This document shows positions 12,601 to 24,300 of a DNA stretch of 64,000 nucleotides, piece by piece; position 1 is the stretch's first letter, and the number at the start of each line of letters is the position of its first letter. The position numbers and the translations under genes are program-made. This DNA comes from Ciona intestinalis. Taxonomy: Eukaryota > Chordata > Ascidiacea > Phlebobranchia > Cionidae. The notes under the pieces are model-generated. The model worked only from the letters and a program-made list of their open reading frames with translations. It did no database searches and was not told the origin of the DNA. The stretch lies in contig NC_020174.2 of NCBI RefSeq assembly GCF_000224145.3, positions 1 through 64,000 on the forward strand, written 5' to 3'.

Positions 12601-13190
12601 GTGAGTAATAATGGAAAAAGTGCGCGTTCCAGACACACTTAGCGCCCAATTCCGCAACCCGTCGAACGTTAATTTCATTACATTTTAAATTCCGGTACCT
12701 TGCAACCCTTTTAATGCACGGGTTATATCAGTTCATTAAACACCAACATAAGCTATATACAATCGACCAAGACATTACAGCCATGTTATGCATGTTTTTA
12801 TACTTTGTACATGGAACCGGCAATATTGCATCATCAATATCTTAGGTTCATAATAGACCTAACCAAACTGCTAGGCACGTTAACGTTGTAATAGACCTGC
12901 GTGCTGAAGTTCGGTCACGTATTACATCAGTCCACAAATATAACTAATGTATCCTATGGTAACTGACCCTTCATTATTGTTTGCATGCTCTTGTTGTTTT
13001 TCACCTAGCTTTAACTGTGACATTGCCAAACTCAATATTGTTAAAATGCAGCAGAGCTTATAGTTATTAAACAAAGTTTTGTCTAATAAACATTTTTTAA
13101 TTAATAGATTTTACAAGTTGTTGCAAACCTGTACAGCAGTCTCAATCAAAACGAATTTGCCCACGTTTTGCAATTGAATTCCATTCCATA
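12601..13190. other. AT-rich intergenic stretch, nothing recognised
   Basis: Sequence upstream of the beta-catenin promoter candidate. I see no exon, RNA gene or repeat array here; the 131-bp satellite begins just after it. Confidence 0.6.
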
Positions 13191-13198
13191 TTTTTCTG

Positions 13199-14798
13199 GG
13201 AACCTCATTGATTAATGTGGTGAATGCAACATACTTTGGCTCTGCTTGTTTGTACAGACACCTAACAGCAGGGTAAAATCTGGGGTGACATTGTTAAAAT
13301 ACAGTTACACTCATAGTTGTCAAACATAGAGAACCTCATTGAATAATGTGGTGAATGCAATATACTTTGGCTCTGCTTGTTTGTATAGACACCTAACAGC
13401 AGGGTAAAATCTGGGGTGACATTGTTAAAATACAGTTACACTCATAGTTGTCAAACATAGGAAACCTCATTGATTAATGTGGTGAATTCAATATACTTTG
13501 GCTCTGCTTGTTTGCATAGACACCTAACAGCAGGGTAAAATCTGGGGTGACATTGTTAAAATACAGTTACACTCATAGTTGTCAAACATAGGAAACCTCA
13601 TTGATTAATGTGGTGAATGCAATATACTTCGGCTCTGCTTGTTTGTATAGACACCTAACAACAGGGTAAAATCTGGGGTGACATTGTTAAAATACAGTTA
13701 CACTCATTGTTGTCAAACATAGGGAACCTCATTGATTAATGTGGTGAATGCAATATACTTTGGCTCTGCTTGTTTGTACAGACACCTAACAACAGGGTAA
13801 AATCTGGGGTGACATTGTTAAAATACAGTTACACTCATAGTTGTCAAACATAGGGAACCTCATTGATTAATGTGGTGAATGCAATGTACTTTGGCTCTGC
13901 TTGTTTGTATAGACACCTCAATTCTAGTTACTTTATGGCTTAAAACTGGTCTGCTAAAACAGGTTTTCACCTGTTTTAAAAGTTAGGGTACATGTCAGCC
14001 CGAAGCTACACCTATGCATCCTTGTATTAATGTAATAGCATTTAGAAACAGTCCACCTGTCAATCAAATTACCTCTTTCGCTTGTTCCTATATACGGAGA
14101 CTTGCTTTCCATCTTAGCAGTTGTTGCTAAAGACCTGCAAATTTAGGTTTAAATAATTGCTTTATATTTGGACCCCTTTAAAACATAAAGTACCGCATGT
14201 ACCGCTTGTACAGCATGTACCGCTTGTACCGCTTGTACCGCTTGTACCGCTTGTACCGCTTGTACAGCATGTACCGCATGTACCCGCTTGTACCGCATGT
14301 ACCCGCTTGTACAGCATGTACCGCATTACCCGCTTGTACAGCATTNNNNNNNNNNNNNNNNNNNNNNNNNNNNNNNNNNNNNNNNNNNNNNNNNNTAAAT
14401 CTGGGGTGACATTGTTAAAATACAGTTACACTCATAGTTTTCAAACATAGGGAACCTCATTGATTAATGTGGTGAATGCAATATACTTTGGCTCTGCTTG
14501 TTTGTATAGACACCTAACAGCAGGGTAAAATCTGGGGTGACATTGTTAAAATACAGTTACACTCATAGTTTTCAAACATAGGGAACCTCATTGATTAATG
14601 TGGTGAATGCAATATACTTTGGCTCTGCTTGTTTGTACAGACACCTAACAGCACGGTAAAATCTGGGGTGACATTGTTAAAATACAGTTACACTCATAGT
14701 TTTCAAACATAGGGAACCTCATTGAATAATGTGGTGAATGCAATATACTTTGGCTCTGCTTGTTTGTACAGACACCTAACAGCAGGGTAAAATCTGTT
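13199..14798 (+). repeat. 131-bp satellite array in two blocks
   Basis: Units begin AACCTCATTG at 13201, 13332, 13463 and onward in 131-base steps. They contain TTTGGCTCTGCTTGTTTGTA, CCTAACAGCAGGG and ACATTGTTAAAATACAG. Block one is 13199-13916 (about 5.5 units). Block two is 14396-14798 (about 3 units), after an unrelated segment, a 9-bp array and a gap. A monomer fragment lies inverted at 503-575. No coding potential is conserved between units. Confidence 0.95.
14187..14395 (+). repeat. 9-10-bp array (TACCGCTTG / TACAGCATG) ending in an assembly gap
   Basis: Short units TACCGCTTG and TACAGCATG alternate from 14187 to 14345 and run directly into a run of N (14346-14395). The array sits between the two satellite blocks. 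Its real length is unknown. Confidence 0.9.
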
Positions 14799-15015
14799 TT
14801 AAGAGTAAAACTAGGGTTCTACAACATGATGTTTCAAAAACTAGAGTAACATTTTACCCCAGACACCCCTTAAGTTTCGCCTCTGCCTCTGGTAATAAAT
14901 AATAATTGCGGGAAACCGTTAAGGTTGTGCGAATAACTACTGAAAGTGTTTATCATTTATTTATTTACAAATAAAATGATTGAAATGATGACATCACAAT
15001 GATGTAACATGACAT

Positions 15016-15390
15016 CAGTCCAGCACAGGGCACGATAGTTGGCACGCCTGTACTTAACTTGGAGATTAAAGTTCATGGGAATCATGGCTACCACCATTAT
15101 GGGTATTTGTGTCTTTAAGCAAGACACTTACCTGCTATTGCCCAAACTCAGTGGTCACTTATAGGTTGTCCAAATTGTCGGCATACAATAAAACAATCAC
15201 CCACAAATTTACATAGGCGGTAACTTGTAAGCTGGCACAAAGTGTATGAAACAAAACACCCGTGTTACAACGAGTGTTGTCCTGCCATGGGAGGATAAAT
15301 AAATTACATCAGTTCATTCATGAAGCATTACATCACGATGATGAAGCATTACATCACGATGATGTAGCATGACATCACGATGACATAGCA
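15016..15390 (+). repeat. Degenerate SINE plus a short CATGACATCACGATGATG array
   Basis: 15016-15305 carries SINE landmarks in order on the plus strand: GGCACG near the head, CAAGACACTTA, CAGTGGTCACT, AACAATCACCCACAAA, GTGTATGAAAC, AACACCCGTGTTA and a final AGGATAAATAAA. 15320-15390 has four units of an 18-bp word, CATCACGATGATG with variants, running into the stop region of the potassium channel gene. Confidence 0.7.
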
Positions 15391-18300
15391 TGGCGATGGG
15401 GTTCACTCAAGTACCCGCTCTCACTGTCAACATAACTCTCGGCACGAAGAAAGACAGATTTAAACTTATGTTTTTGACCACTAGATGATGCTAGCACATC
15501 ATTCTCAAGGTCAACCGTATCACCATTAGGTGTCGTGAGAGTATATTTCGGAAGTGACATGTTACTTGCTTTCTGTGACATCAAATCAGTCACTATGACA
15601 TCAGAAGATTTGGAACAATCAGAATAAACTTGGTTTGACGTCAGTTGGTTGCTCGCACAAAAAACAAATGATTCGTCGTTTGGTGCAAAGTTGATTGTCT
15701 CATCTTGATAGTGATGCAATAATGGTGTTTCTGATTGTTTGTTCTTTTCTATTTGCTTAATAAAACTTTGTAGATCCCGTGACAAAGCAGATACCTGGGT
15801 ACAACGACGACTCAATAACATAAGTAATCAAAAACTACCACCAAATATCTTACCTTGGAGGCATACCCTCGCAGTTTGAATAAATATTCACCATGATAAT
15901 TCTCATCACTTTTCATATGGTAGCGTGAATAACCTCGAGAGGTGGTGCGAAAATCACAAGGTGGAAGGTGGCCAAAGTCACTGTCAGATTCCGAAGCAAA
16001 GTTCTTTGATAGAATCTCCCTTTCCTAAAGGAAATATTAAGTTAAACTGGATTTTTGCTTTAGGGTTGGAGAACCAGGAATCCTGGGTTTGAATCTAGCC
16101 CAGGGTGGGAGAACCAGGAATCCTGGGTTCGAATCCAGGCCAGGGTTGAAGAACCAGGAATCCTGGGTTCGAATCCAGGCCAGGGTTGGAGAACCAGGGA
16201 TCCTGGGTTCGAATCCAGGCCAGCGTTGGAGAACCAGGAATCCTGGGTTCGAATCCAGGCCAGGGTTGGAGAACCAGGGATCCTGGGTTCGAATCCAGGC
16301 CAGGGATGGAGAACCAGGGATCCTGGGTTGGGTTTCGAATCCAGGCCAGGGTTGGAGAACCAGGGATCCTGGGTTCGAATCCAGGCCAGGGTTGGAGAAC
16401 CAAGGATCCTGAGTTCGAATCCAGGCCAGGGTTGGAGAACCAGGGATCCTAGGTTCGAATCCAGGTCAGGGTTGGAGAACCAGGGATCCTGGGTTCGAAT
16501 CCAGGCCAGGGTTGGAGAACCAGGGATCCTGGGTTCGAATTCAGGCCAGGGTTGGAGAACCAGGGATCCTGAGTTCGAATCCAGGCCAGGGTTACCTGTT
16601 GAACATTAGCTGAATGAATATCTTCCATATTTTTTTCTCGTTTTGATATTTTTCTTCTTCGTCTTCTACGCCTGCTCTGTAGTGACACCTGGTGTTTCAA
16701 CTTCCGAGTGGTTCCTGTCATCGGTGACTCAGCACTTTTACCAATTGTTGAGTCATTGGATTTGGCGCATAGTTTTGGCAAGTCATAAAAAGTGATGTGT
16801 CTTGAAATACTTGGTTCGCTATGCTTACGGACTGTGACATCATAACCAACATCTTGGGGAGTCAAATGTTTGTCGAAAAATCTCACTTGTTTTAAACTAG
16901 AGCCTTCGGAAGCTGAGCATGACAAACTGCATTGTTGAGGAACAATAAGCATTATGATGTAATTGATACCTTGAATCAATTAGGTCGGGGCACCGGCTTT
17001 AATACTATTCAAGCCATGCATGACCTTGGGAAGACATTTAACGACAATTGCTTTATTCCAGTGATCACTAATGGGTTGTTTAATTGTCAGGTGTATAAAA
17101 CCACATACGTGGTAACTTGTAAGGTTGCAATTTCGCTTTAGCCGCCAATAGAGGGAAAATAAGTTACAAGTATAAAACAACCCATTAGTGACCACTGAGT
17201 TGGAAACAATTAATGTTAAGTGTTTTGTTCAGAGACACGTACAGCCACAATAACAGCAGGGCCGAGTGTTGGACCTGCATCTTCTGGTATCGAGGTGAGC
17301 GTACCACTGAGCTGTGGTGCCGGTTATAATGTCATAACAATTGTCTACTTACCCATGGTTTGATTGTGGGTTAAGTGTGTCCATTGTATTTGATTCTGGA
17401 ATAAAATAAATAATTTAAAACAAGTAAAGTTTAATCTTTATCATAAATCATCACCAATGTTTTTAACTAAGAACAAAACCTTAACCTAAGCAATAATATA
17501 ATTTATCCTTGCATGGCGGTGCATCGACAGTCGTTATAACACGGATGTTCTGTTTCATACACATCGTCCCAGCTTACAAGTTACCACGTATGTAACTTAA
17601 TTATCCTCGCATGGCGGGGCAACAACAGTCGGTATAACACTGGTGTTCTGTTCCATACACCTCGTACCCGCTTACAAGTTACCACGTATGTAACTCATTT
17701 ATCCTCGCATGGCGGGGCAACGACAGTCGTTATAACACGGTGTTCTGTTTTATACACCTCGTGCCAGCTTACAAGTTACCACATATGTAACTTATTTATC
17801 TTCGCATGGCGGGGCAACGACAGTCGTTATAACACGGTGTTCTGTTTTATACACCTCGTGCCAGCTTACGAGTTACCACGTTTGTAACTTTGTGGGTGAT
17901 GGTTTTTCTGTATGGCTGATAATTTAGACAACCCATTAGTGACCTGTCCAGCGCCATGGCATAGTGGTTTGCGCACTCGCCTGTAACCAATAGGTAATGG
18001 AATCAAGACCTGTCGCTGCTCCCATTGTAGGCGTATGTGTTCTTAGGCAAGACACTTAACAGCAATTGCTTCAACCCAGTGGTCACTAATGGGTTGTCTA
18101 AATTTTCAGAAATACATAAAAATAAAACAATCACCCACAAAGTAACATACATGGTAACTCGTAAGCTGGCACAAGGTGTATGAACACCCGTGTTATAATG
18201 ACAGTCGTTTTGCGGCCATGCGAGGATAAAATAAGTTACATTCATTTATTCAACCACTAGGTGGAGCGATTTAAAGATTTAATCGAAACAACTCTTACCT

Positions 18301-21300
18301 TTTGTAGTCGGAGAAAGTAATGAAACCAATTTTTTTTTTCCGTAATCAAAACATGATCGTTTCAAATCTTTGCTGCCCTTTAGTGGTGAGTTCTTCAAAC
18401 CATCGATATTAATAATAACGCTGTCCTGTAACTTTGATTGTTTGGACTCTCTCCTGTCACCTAGGAGTGAAATCAAATCCACGTTTTCGGTTGAACCTGA
18501 TGAAACTGAAAGTATTTCGAATTATTAATTAATGAGAAATATGTCACGTGTGCTTGTAAAAGACTGAGTAGACTTGGTGAAACATCTGCTATAGTATAAT
18601 GAGTCTATACTCGATAATTGAAAACTTAATATTTTACCTTGGCTCGTTAATTCAGCTTCTCTTGTCCACAACTTGCATGAAAATTCTGATCTAAAAATAG
18701 ACTGTTGGTAATTTTAATGAATGTGATAAAATTATTATAAATTTAACGGGCTTGATTCTGTGGGTGTATGTGTCCTTGGTCAAGACACTTAACAGCAATC
18801 ACCCCAAGCCAGTAGTTACTAATGAGTTTTGTAACAATCACCCACAAAGTTACATACGTGGTAACTCGTAAGCGGGCACGAGGTGTATGAAAACAGTACA
18901 CCTGTGTTATAACGACTGTCGTTGCCCCGCCATGCGAGGATAAATAAGTTACATACGTGGTAACTCGTAAGCTGGCACGAGGTGTATGAAACAGAACACC
19001 CGTGTTATAACGACTGTTGTTGCCGTATCATGTTAAAACAACTACTTACAAAAGAGTTTCGATGAGGCCCGTTGATAGATCGGGGTATAACTTCTCCGCT
19101 TGCAGCAAACCCTTGATTGAAATGCATTCCAATTCGCAATGGGTGAGAGCTCTTACATTGAACTGTGATGTCACAGTGGTGTCTCTCTGTGATGTCACAT
19201 CGGGGCCAAATACGTCCCATTTGCCTGAAAATATTTACTCGAGTGAAAACTTGATTTAGCAAAATGTTGATTTACCTCGATAGCAAAGATCGAATAAATT
19301 TAAGCAACGAAGAGAAGGAAACTAGCAGCAAAACGACAGTTGTTAAAACACGCTACGAGTAAAAATTATGGAAGAAAAAATAAGTTAAAAAGTGTGACAG
19401 TTGAACTTAAAATGCTGAATCCACATAACATTCACCTAATATATTAACCATCACGTCACCCTTGCGGATTTCTATTGACCCGTTGCACAAGAAGTAGATA
19501 TCGTGCAAGGGGTCCCCCTGGTGGATGATGTTGGGGCCGGGAGAAACTTTGTATCTCGTCATATGGTGGGATAGAAATCTTGTAAAACCCTGGGAAAATA
19601 TATTTTGTATTTTAAATGTTGAAACAAATATATCACGATTGCTTATCGGGACTATTAAACAACTTTTAAAAACAAAGATAATGTAATAAGTAACATAGAA
19701 ATCATCTTACTTGATTATTCTTCTGAAACATCGGCAGGTCAAGGATTTCTCTATGAATATGAACGTACACGTCAGACTGAATGTCGTTCGAAAAATCTTT
19801 TAAAACCTGGTTAAGATAAATTTATTATTTTATTATTAATATTTTGATAAATACATGAACATTGCTTTTTTTTGTCTGGCTTTATTTAACTCTTCAAATG
19901 CAAAACATAGGAAAGAAGAAAATTAGCAGAAAACAGCAATGTTGATAAAAACCCAAAGTTGAAATAAAAGCCTCGCAACCCACATCCCACCATAATACCC
20001 CCACCTCAGTTGGGTTCACCCCCCCATTCTGTCCCCATGACGCTTGAAACTGTTCAACCATTCGACGCTCCAACGATTTTGGTAATCTGTGATGTCATAA
20101 TTATGTTGGTGAGGTAATTAAGACAGATTGTGATGTCATAAAAATAAATCAGATTTGAATTACAGGTTTATATTGGTTGTTACATCATGAGTGTGGTTGT
20201 TTGTATGAATAACACCAACATAGAAATAGCAACAAACCTATGGACACGAATCAAATCTTTTAAATCTCGCATTTTCGTATCAAACTGCGATTTTCTCACG
20301 TACATTCGCTGGATTGTGGCCGTCAAGTTTCCGAATATCACAGCGTGGATGAGGGCTGTGGGGTTTAGTTAATATCAAGACCTGGATTCGAACCCATGAT
20401 CCCTGGTTCTCCAACCCTGGCCTGGATTCGAACCCAGGATCCCTGGTTCTCCAACCCTGGCCTGGATTCGAACCCAGGATCCCTGGTTCTCCAACCCTGG
20501 CCTGGATTCAAACCCAGGATCCCTGGTTCTCCAACCCTGGCCTGGATTCGAACCCAAGATCCCTGGTTCTCCAACCCTGGCTTGGATTCGAACCCAGGAT
20601 CCCTGGTTCTCCAACCCTGGCTTGGATTCGAACTCAGGATCCTTGGTTCTCCAACCCCTGGCCTGGATTCGAACCCAGGATCTCTGGTTCTCCAACCCTG
20701 GCCTGGATTCGAACCCAGGATCCCTGGTTCTCCAACCCTGGCTTGGATTCGAACCTAGGATCTCTGGTTCTCCAACCCTGGCCTGGATTCAAACCCAGGA
20801 TCCCTGGTTCTCCAACCCTGGCCTGGATTCGAACCCAGGATCCCTGGTTCAACACTAACCTCCAATTGTCATGACGCAGATAGAAAATATTTTCTCATTA
20901 TTTGTGTTGGCCGAAACATTTCCGAAGCCAACACTCGTTAAGCTGCTGAGGGTGAAATATAAACTAGTGATATACGAGGTGACGACATCAGGACCACCAG
21001 TTCCATTGGAGTTGAATGGAAGGTGAATGGCGTGGCTCAGCTCGTACAACCAACCTGAATAAGTGAATATCGGGTATTTATGTGTAAGACCTCACCCATA
21101 TAGAATAGTGCGTGGATAAGCGGACATGACTTTTGGTTGGTTTGGTCATTTATGTCCTCGTGGGTGGGAACTTAAGTGACTTATCCATGGTTGTCACTCC
21201 CATGCCCACAGTCAAGCTGCTGGAGCTATTGCAGTGTGTGGATAAGCAGACATGACTTTTGGTTGGTTTGGTCATTTATGTCCTCGTGGGTGGGAACTTA

Positions 21301-24300
21301 AGTGACTTATCCATGGTTGTCACTCCCATGCCCACAGTCGAGTTGCTGGAGCTATTGCAGTGTGTGAATAAGCAGACATGACTTTTGGTTGGTTTGGTCA
21401 TTTATGTCTTCGTGGGTGGGAAGTTAAGTGACTTATCCATGGTTGCCACTCCCATGCCCACAGTCGAGCTGCTGAAGCTATTGCAGTGTGTGAATAAGCG
21501 GACATGACTTTTGGTTGGTTTGGTCATTTATGTCCTCGTGGGTGGGAACTTAAGTGACTTATCCATGGTTGTCACTCCCATGCCCACAGTCAAGCTGCTG
21601 GAGCTATTGCAGTGTGTGGATAAGCAGACATGACTTTTGGTTGGTTTGGTCATTTATGTCCTCGTGAGTGGGAAGTTAAGTGACTTATCCATGGTTGCCA
21701 CTCCCATGCCCACAGTCGAGTTGCTGAAGCTATTGCAGTGTGTGAATAAGCAGACATGACTTTTGGTTGGTTTGGTCATTTATGTCTTCGTGGGTGGGAA
21801 CTTAAGTGACTTATCCATGGTTGCCACTCCCACGTCCACAGTCGAGCTGCTGAAGCTATTGCAGTGTGTGGATAAGCGGCATGACTTTTGGTTGGTTTGG
21901 TCATTTATATTCTCGTGGGTGGAAACTAGGAGACAATGTGCAGCAAACACTCCTAATATTTTAATTTTGAAAATGTACAACGAAATAAATAAATCGGGTA
22001 AATTAGTTTCCTGCACCCTTCACCCACCAATACCATCCGTTTCGCCCCCGGATTGAGATTTGAACTCGTTCCAGCCGAGGGAGAACCATATGCAAGCCAG
22101 CCAGTGAGCGACCAACCCAAACAGCACAACCAGCATTGTTAAAACGAACATTCCATAATGTGACCAACGAACAATCTTGTTGTAGAGACGAAATAAACGA
22201 AGCAATCGAACAATCTTCAGCAATGCTATTGGCTGTGCACTCTGGGATCGAAAATAAAAATGTATAAAATTTGTTAAACAGCTACAACTTAAAAATATGT
22301 TTGTTAAAACTTTGGTGTTTGAAAAGTTGAGGTTTATGAGGTTTATGATATACAAACATCTGCAATATTCATTATTGTATATCCTACTAAAATAGAGACA
22401 ATTTAATTAATTTAACATTATTATTTAAATTAATTGAATAAAGTCTACTGCTTGTTACGTTATCATTAACATAACATAAATGTTGTTTTTTCTTCGAAAG
22501 TATAAGGAAAAACCAATTAACTAAAACACGCTGCGAGTAAAAAGTACTTGAGTAAAACCAAGTCATGAGGTAATCTAAAAACATGTTAAATTTACAAAGT
22601 ATTTCGAGTTTTATACATAGAAATAGAATAACTCACCCATGGTACATTAAACACATGAGATATGATATCTATGGGCACGGCGGCAATTAGATCGACGACC
22701 AACCAACCTTTGATGTAAGCCAGTGCCAACACTTTGGGATCCAACACCACGGCTCCCGACTTCGCCACAAACGTGGTACGGAACGATATCCCAATATCTA
22801 GGTGGGTGGGTATAAGTTGTTTATAGGGGTGATGGCAACGACAGTCTTTATAACATGTGTGTTCAGTTTCATACACCTCATGCCCGCTTACGAGTTACGA
22901 AGTATGTAACTTTGTGGGTGATTGTTTTTTTGTATGGCTGATAATTTGGACAACTCATTAGTGACCACTGGGTTAGAGCAATTGTCATTAAGCATCTTGC
23001 CCAAGGACACGCCCACAATGGTGGCAGCACAAAGCCTTAAACCCGGTATTCTCTGGACTAGAGGCAAGTACTCCAAACAGTTTACATTGGTAAATGGTGA
23101 AAATATATATAGACACATTTTTCTTGGGATTCTAGTGTATGACTGAATAACCGTCCATATTATTCGGTAAAACAATCAATAATATAGAGGTAGAATATAT
23201 AATTGTGGTTCCGCTGTTTATGTAATATTACGATAAATATTCTTTAAAACAGAAACCAAACCATCAATAAAAATCAAATTTGTAAGAAGGAAACGAGACA
23301 CGAAATATTTATGTGCATTATCAATATATCTAATTTTAAGCGACGTTTAGAGCAATAATTGTATCCCCCAGGGTTTGCTGATTAGATAAAGATTGTTCAT
23401 AGAAAACATAAAACGTAGCGAGTATTTTAAACTAATATAATTTGAAATGAACTCAAGTAAATTTTTTCTTTTCTCAATTTATTTCTAATTTCTCTGAATT
23501 ACGAAACCAGAATGAATAATTGCCCACGATTCAAACCGTTAATTGCACAAATTATAATTTTGTCGATAATTTTCTACCTGTCAATCAATACTGTATTGAT
23601 TCGATTTAGTCGTTTTTTACAAGCACTGATGATGCCAACAGTTTTTAGTGTATGTTATACAAAAATCTTAATTTATGTTAGAGCAGGTGTTAGTTTAGGA
23701 ATTTGCAATAATTAATTATAAAGTACAGAAGGCTGCTGTAAGATGTTTTTACATTTTTTCGTCTCATTTTAAAATAAACAAAAAATATTTACGGAATTTC
23801 ATAACCGTATCCTCATCGATAGCGTTGTTAATTGTTATAAACACAATTATGGAATATTATGTGTTTACAATTAAATAAATGCTCACCGAGTAAAAATAGG
23901 ATTTCTATGACGATGTCGATTGCGAAACTGACGGGGTTTGTATCTTTCCGATGAAAGAGGTCAGGTGACTGAAGTGTGTGGTTTGCACCACCGAATGACT
24001 GAGAAGAAAATAAACTTTTTAATTAATATTACTCTAGGAAGGGGTTAGAGGTTTATGGCTCGACGCTGCTACCATTGTGGGGTATATGTCTTTGGTCAAG
24101 ACACCTAAAATAAAAAAATCCACAAAACATAATCACGGTTATGCGAGGATAAAGTAAGTTACATTCTTTGATTTTTAAATAAATATTACAAACAATTGAT
24201 ATTAGGCAAAATACATAATTCTTTGAAATAAAAACTTAAACTTAACTTAAAGTAGAAGAAATTAGCATGGGGGTTGAAATCGAATTAAGTTTTCCAGAGA

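Noticed and set aside
12405..12638. A 77-residue minus-strand frame beginning MCLERALFPLLL
   Set aside because: Resembles a signal peptide, but it lies in the candidate 5' UTR exon, continues into acidic low-complexity sequence and has no recognisable family.
13199..14798. CRISPR array
   Set aside because: The genome is animal, units are directly adjacent with no unique spacers, and the period is 131 bp.
16062..16593. tRNA gene cluster
   Set aside because: Each unit has only a T-arm-like stem-loop and B box; there is no acceptor stem, D arm or anticodon arm in 40 bases.
21763..22056. A 97-residue plus-strand frame through the 126-bp array
   Set aside because: Not kept in the other units and antisense to the K+ channel S4/S5 exon at its end.
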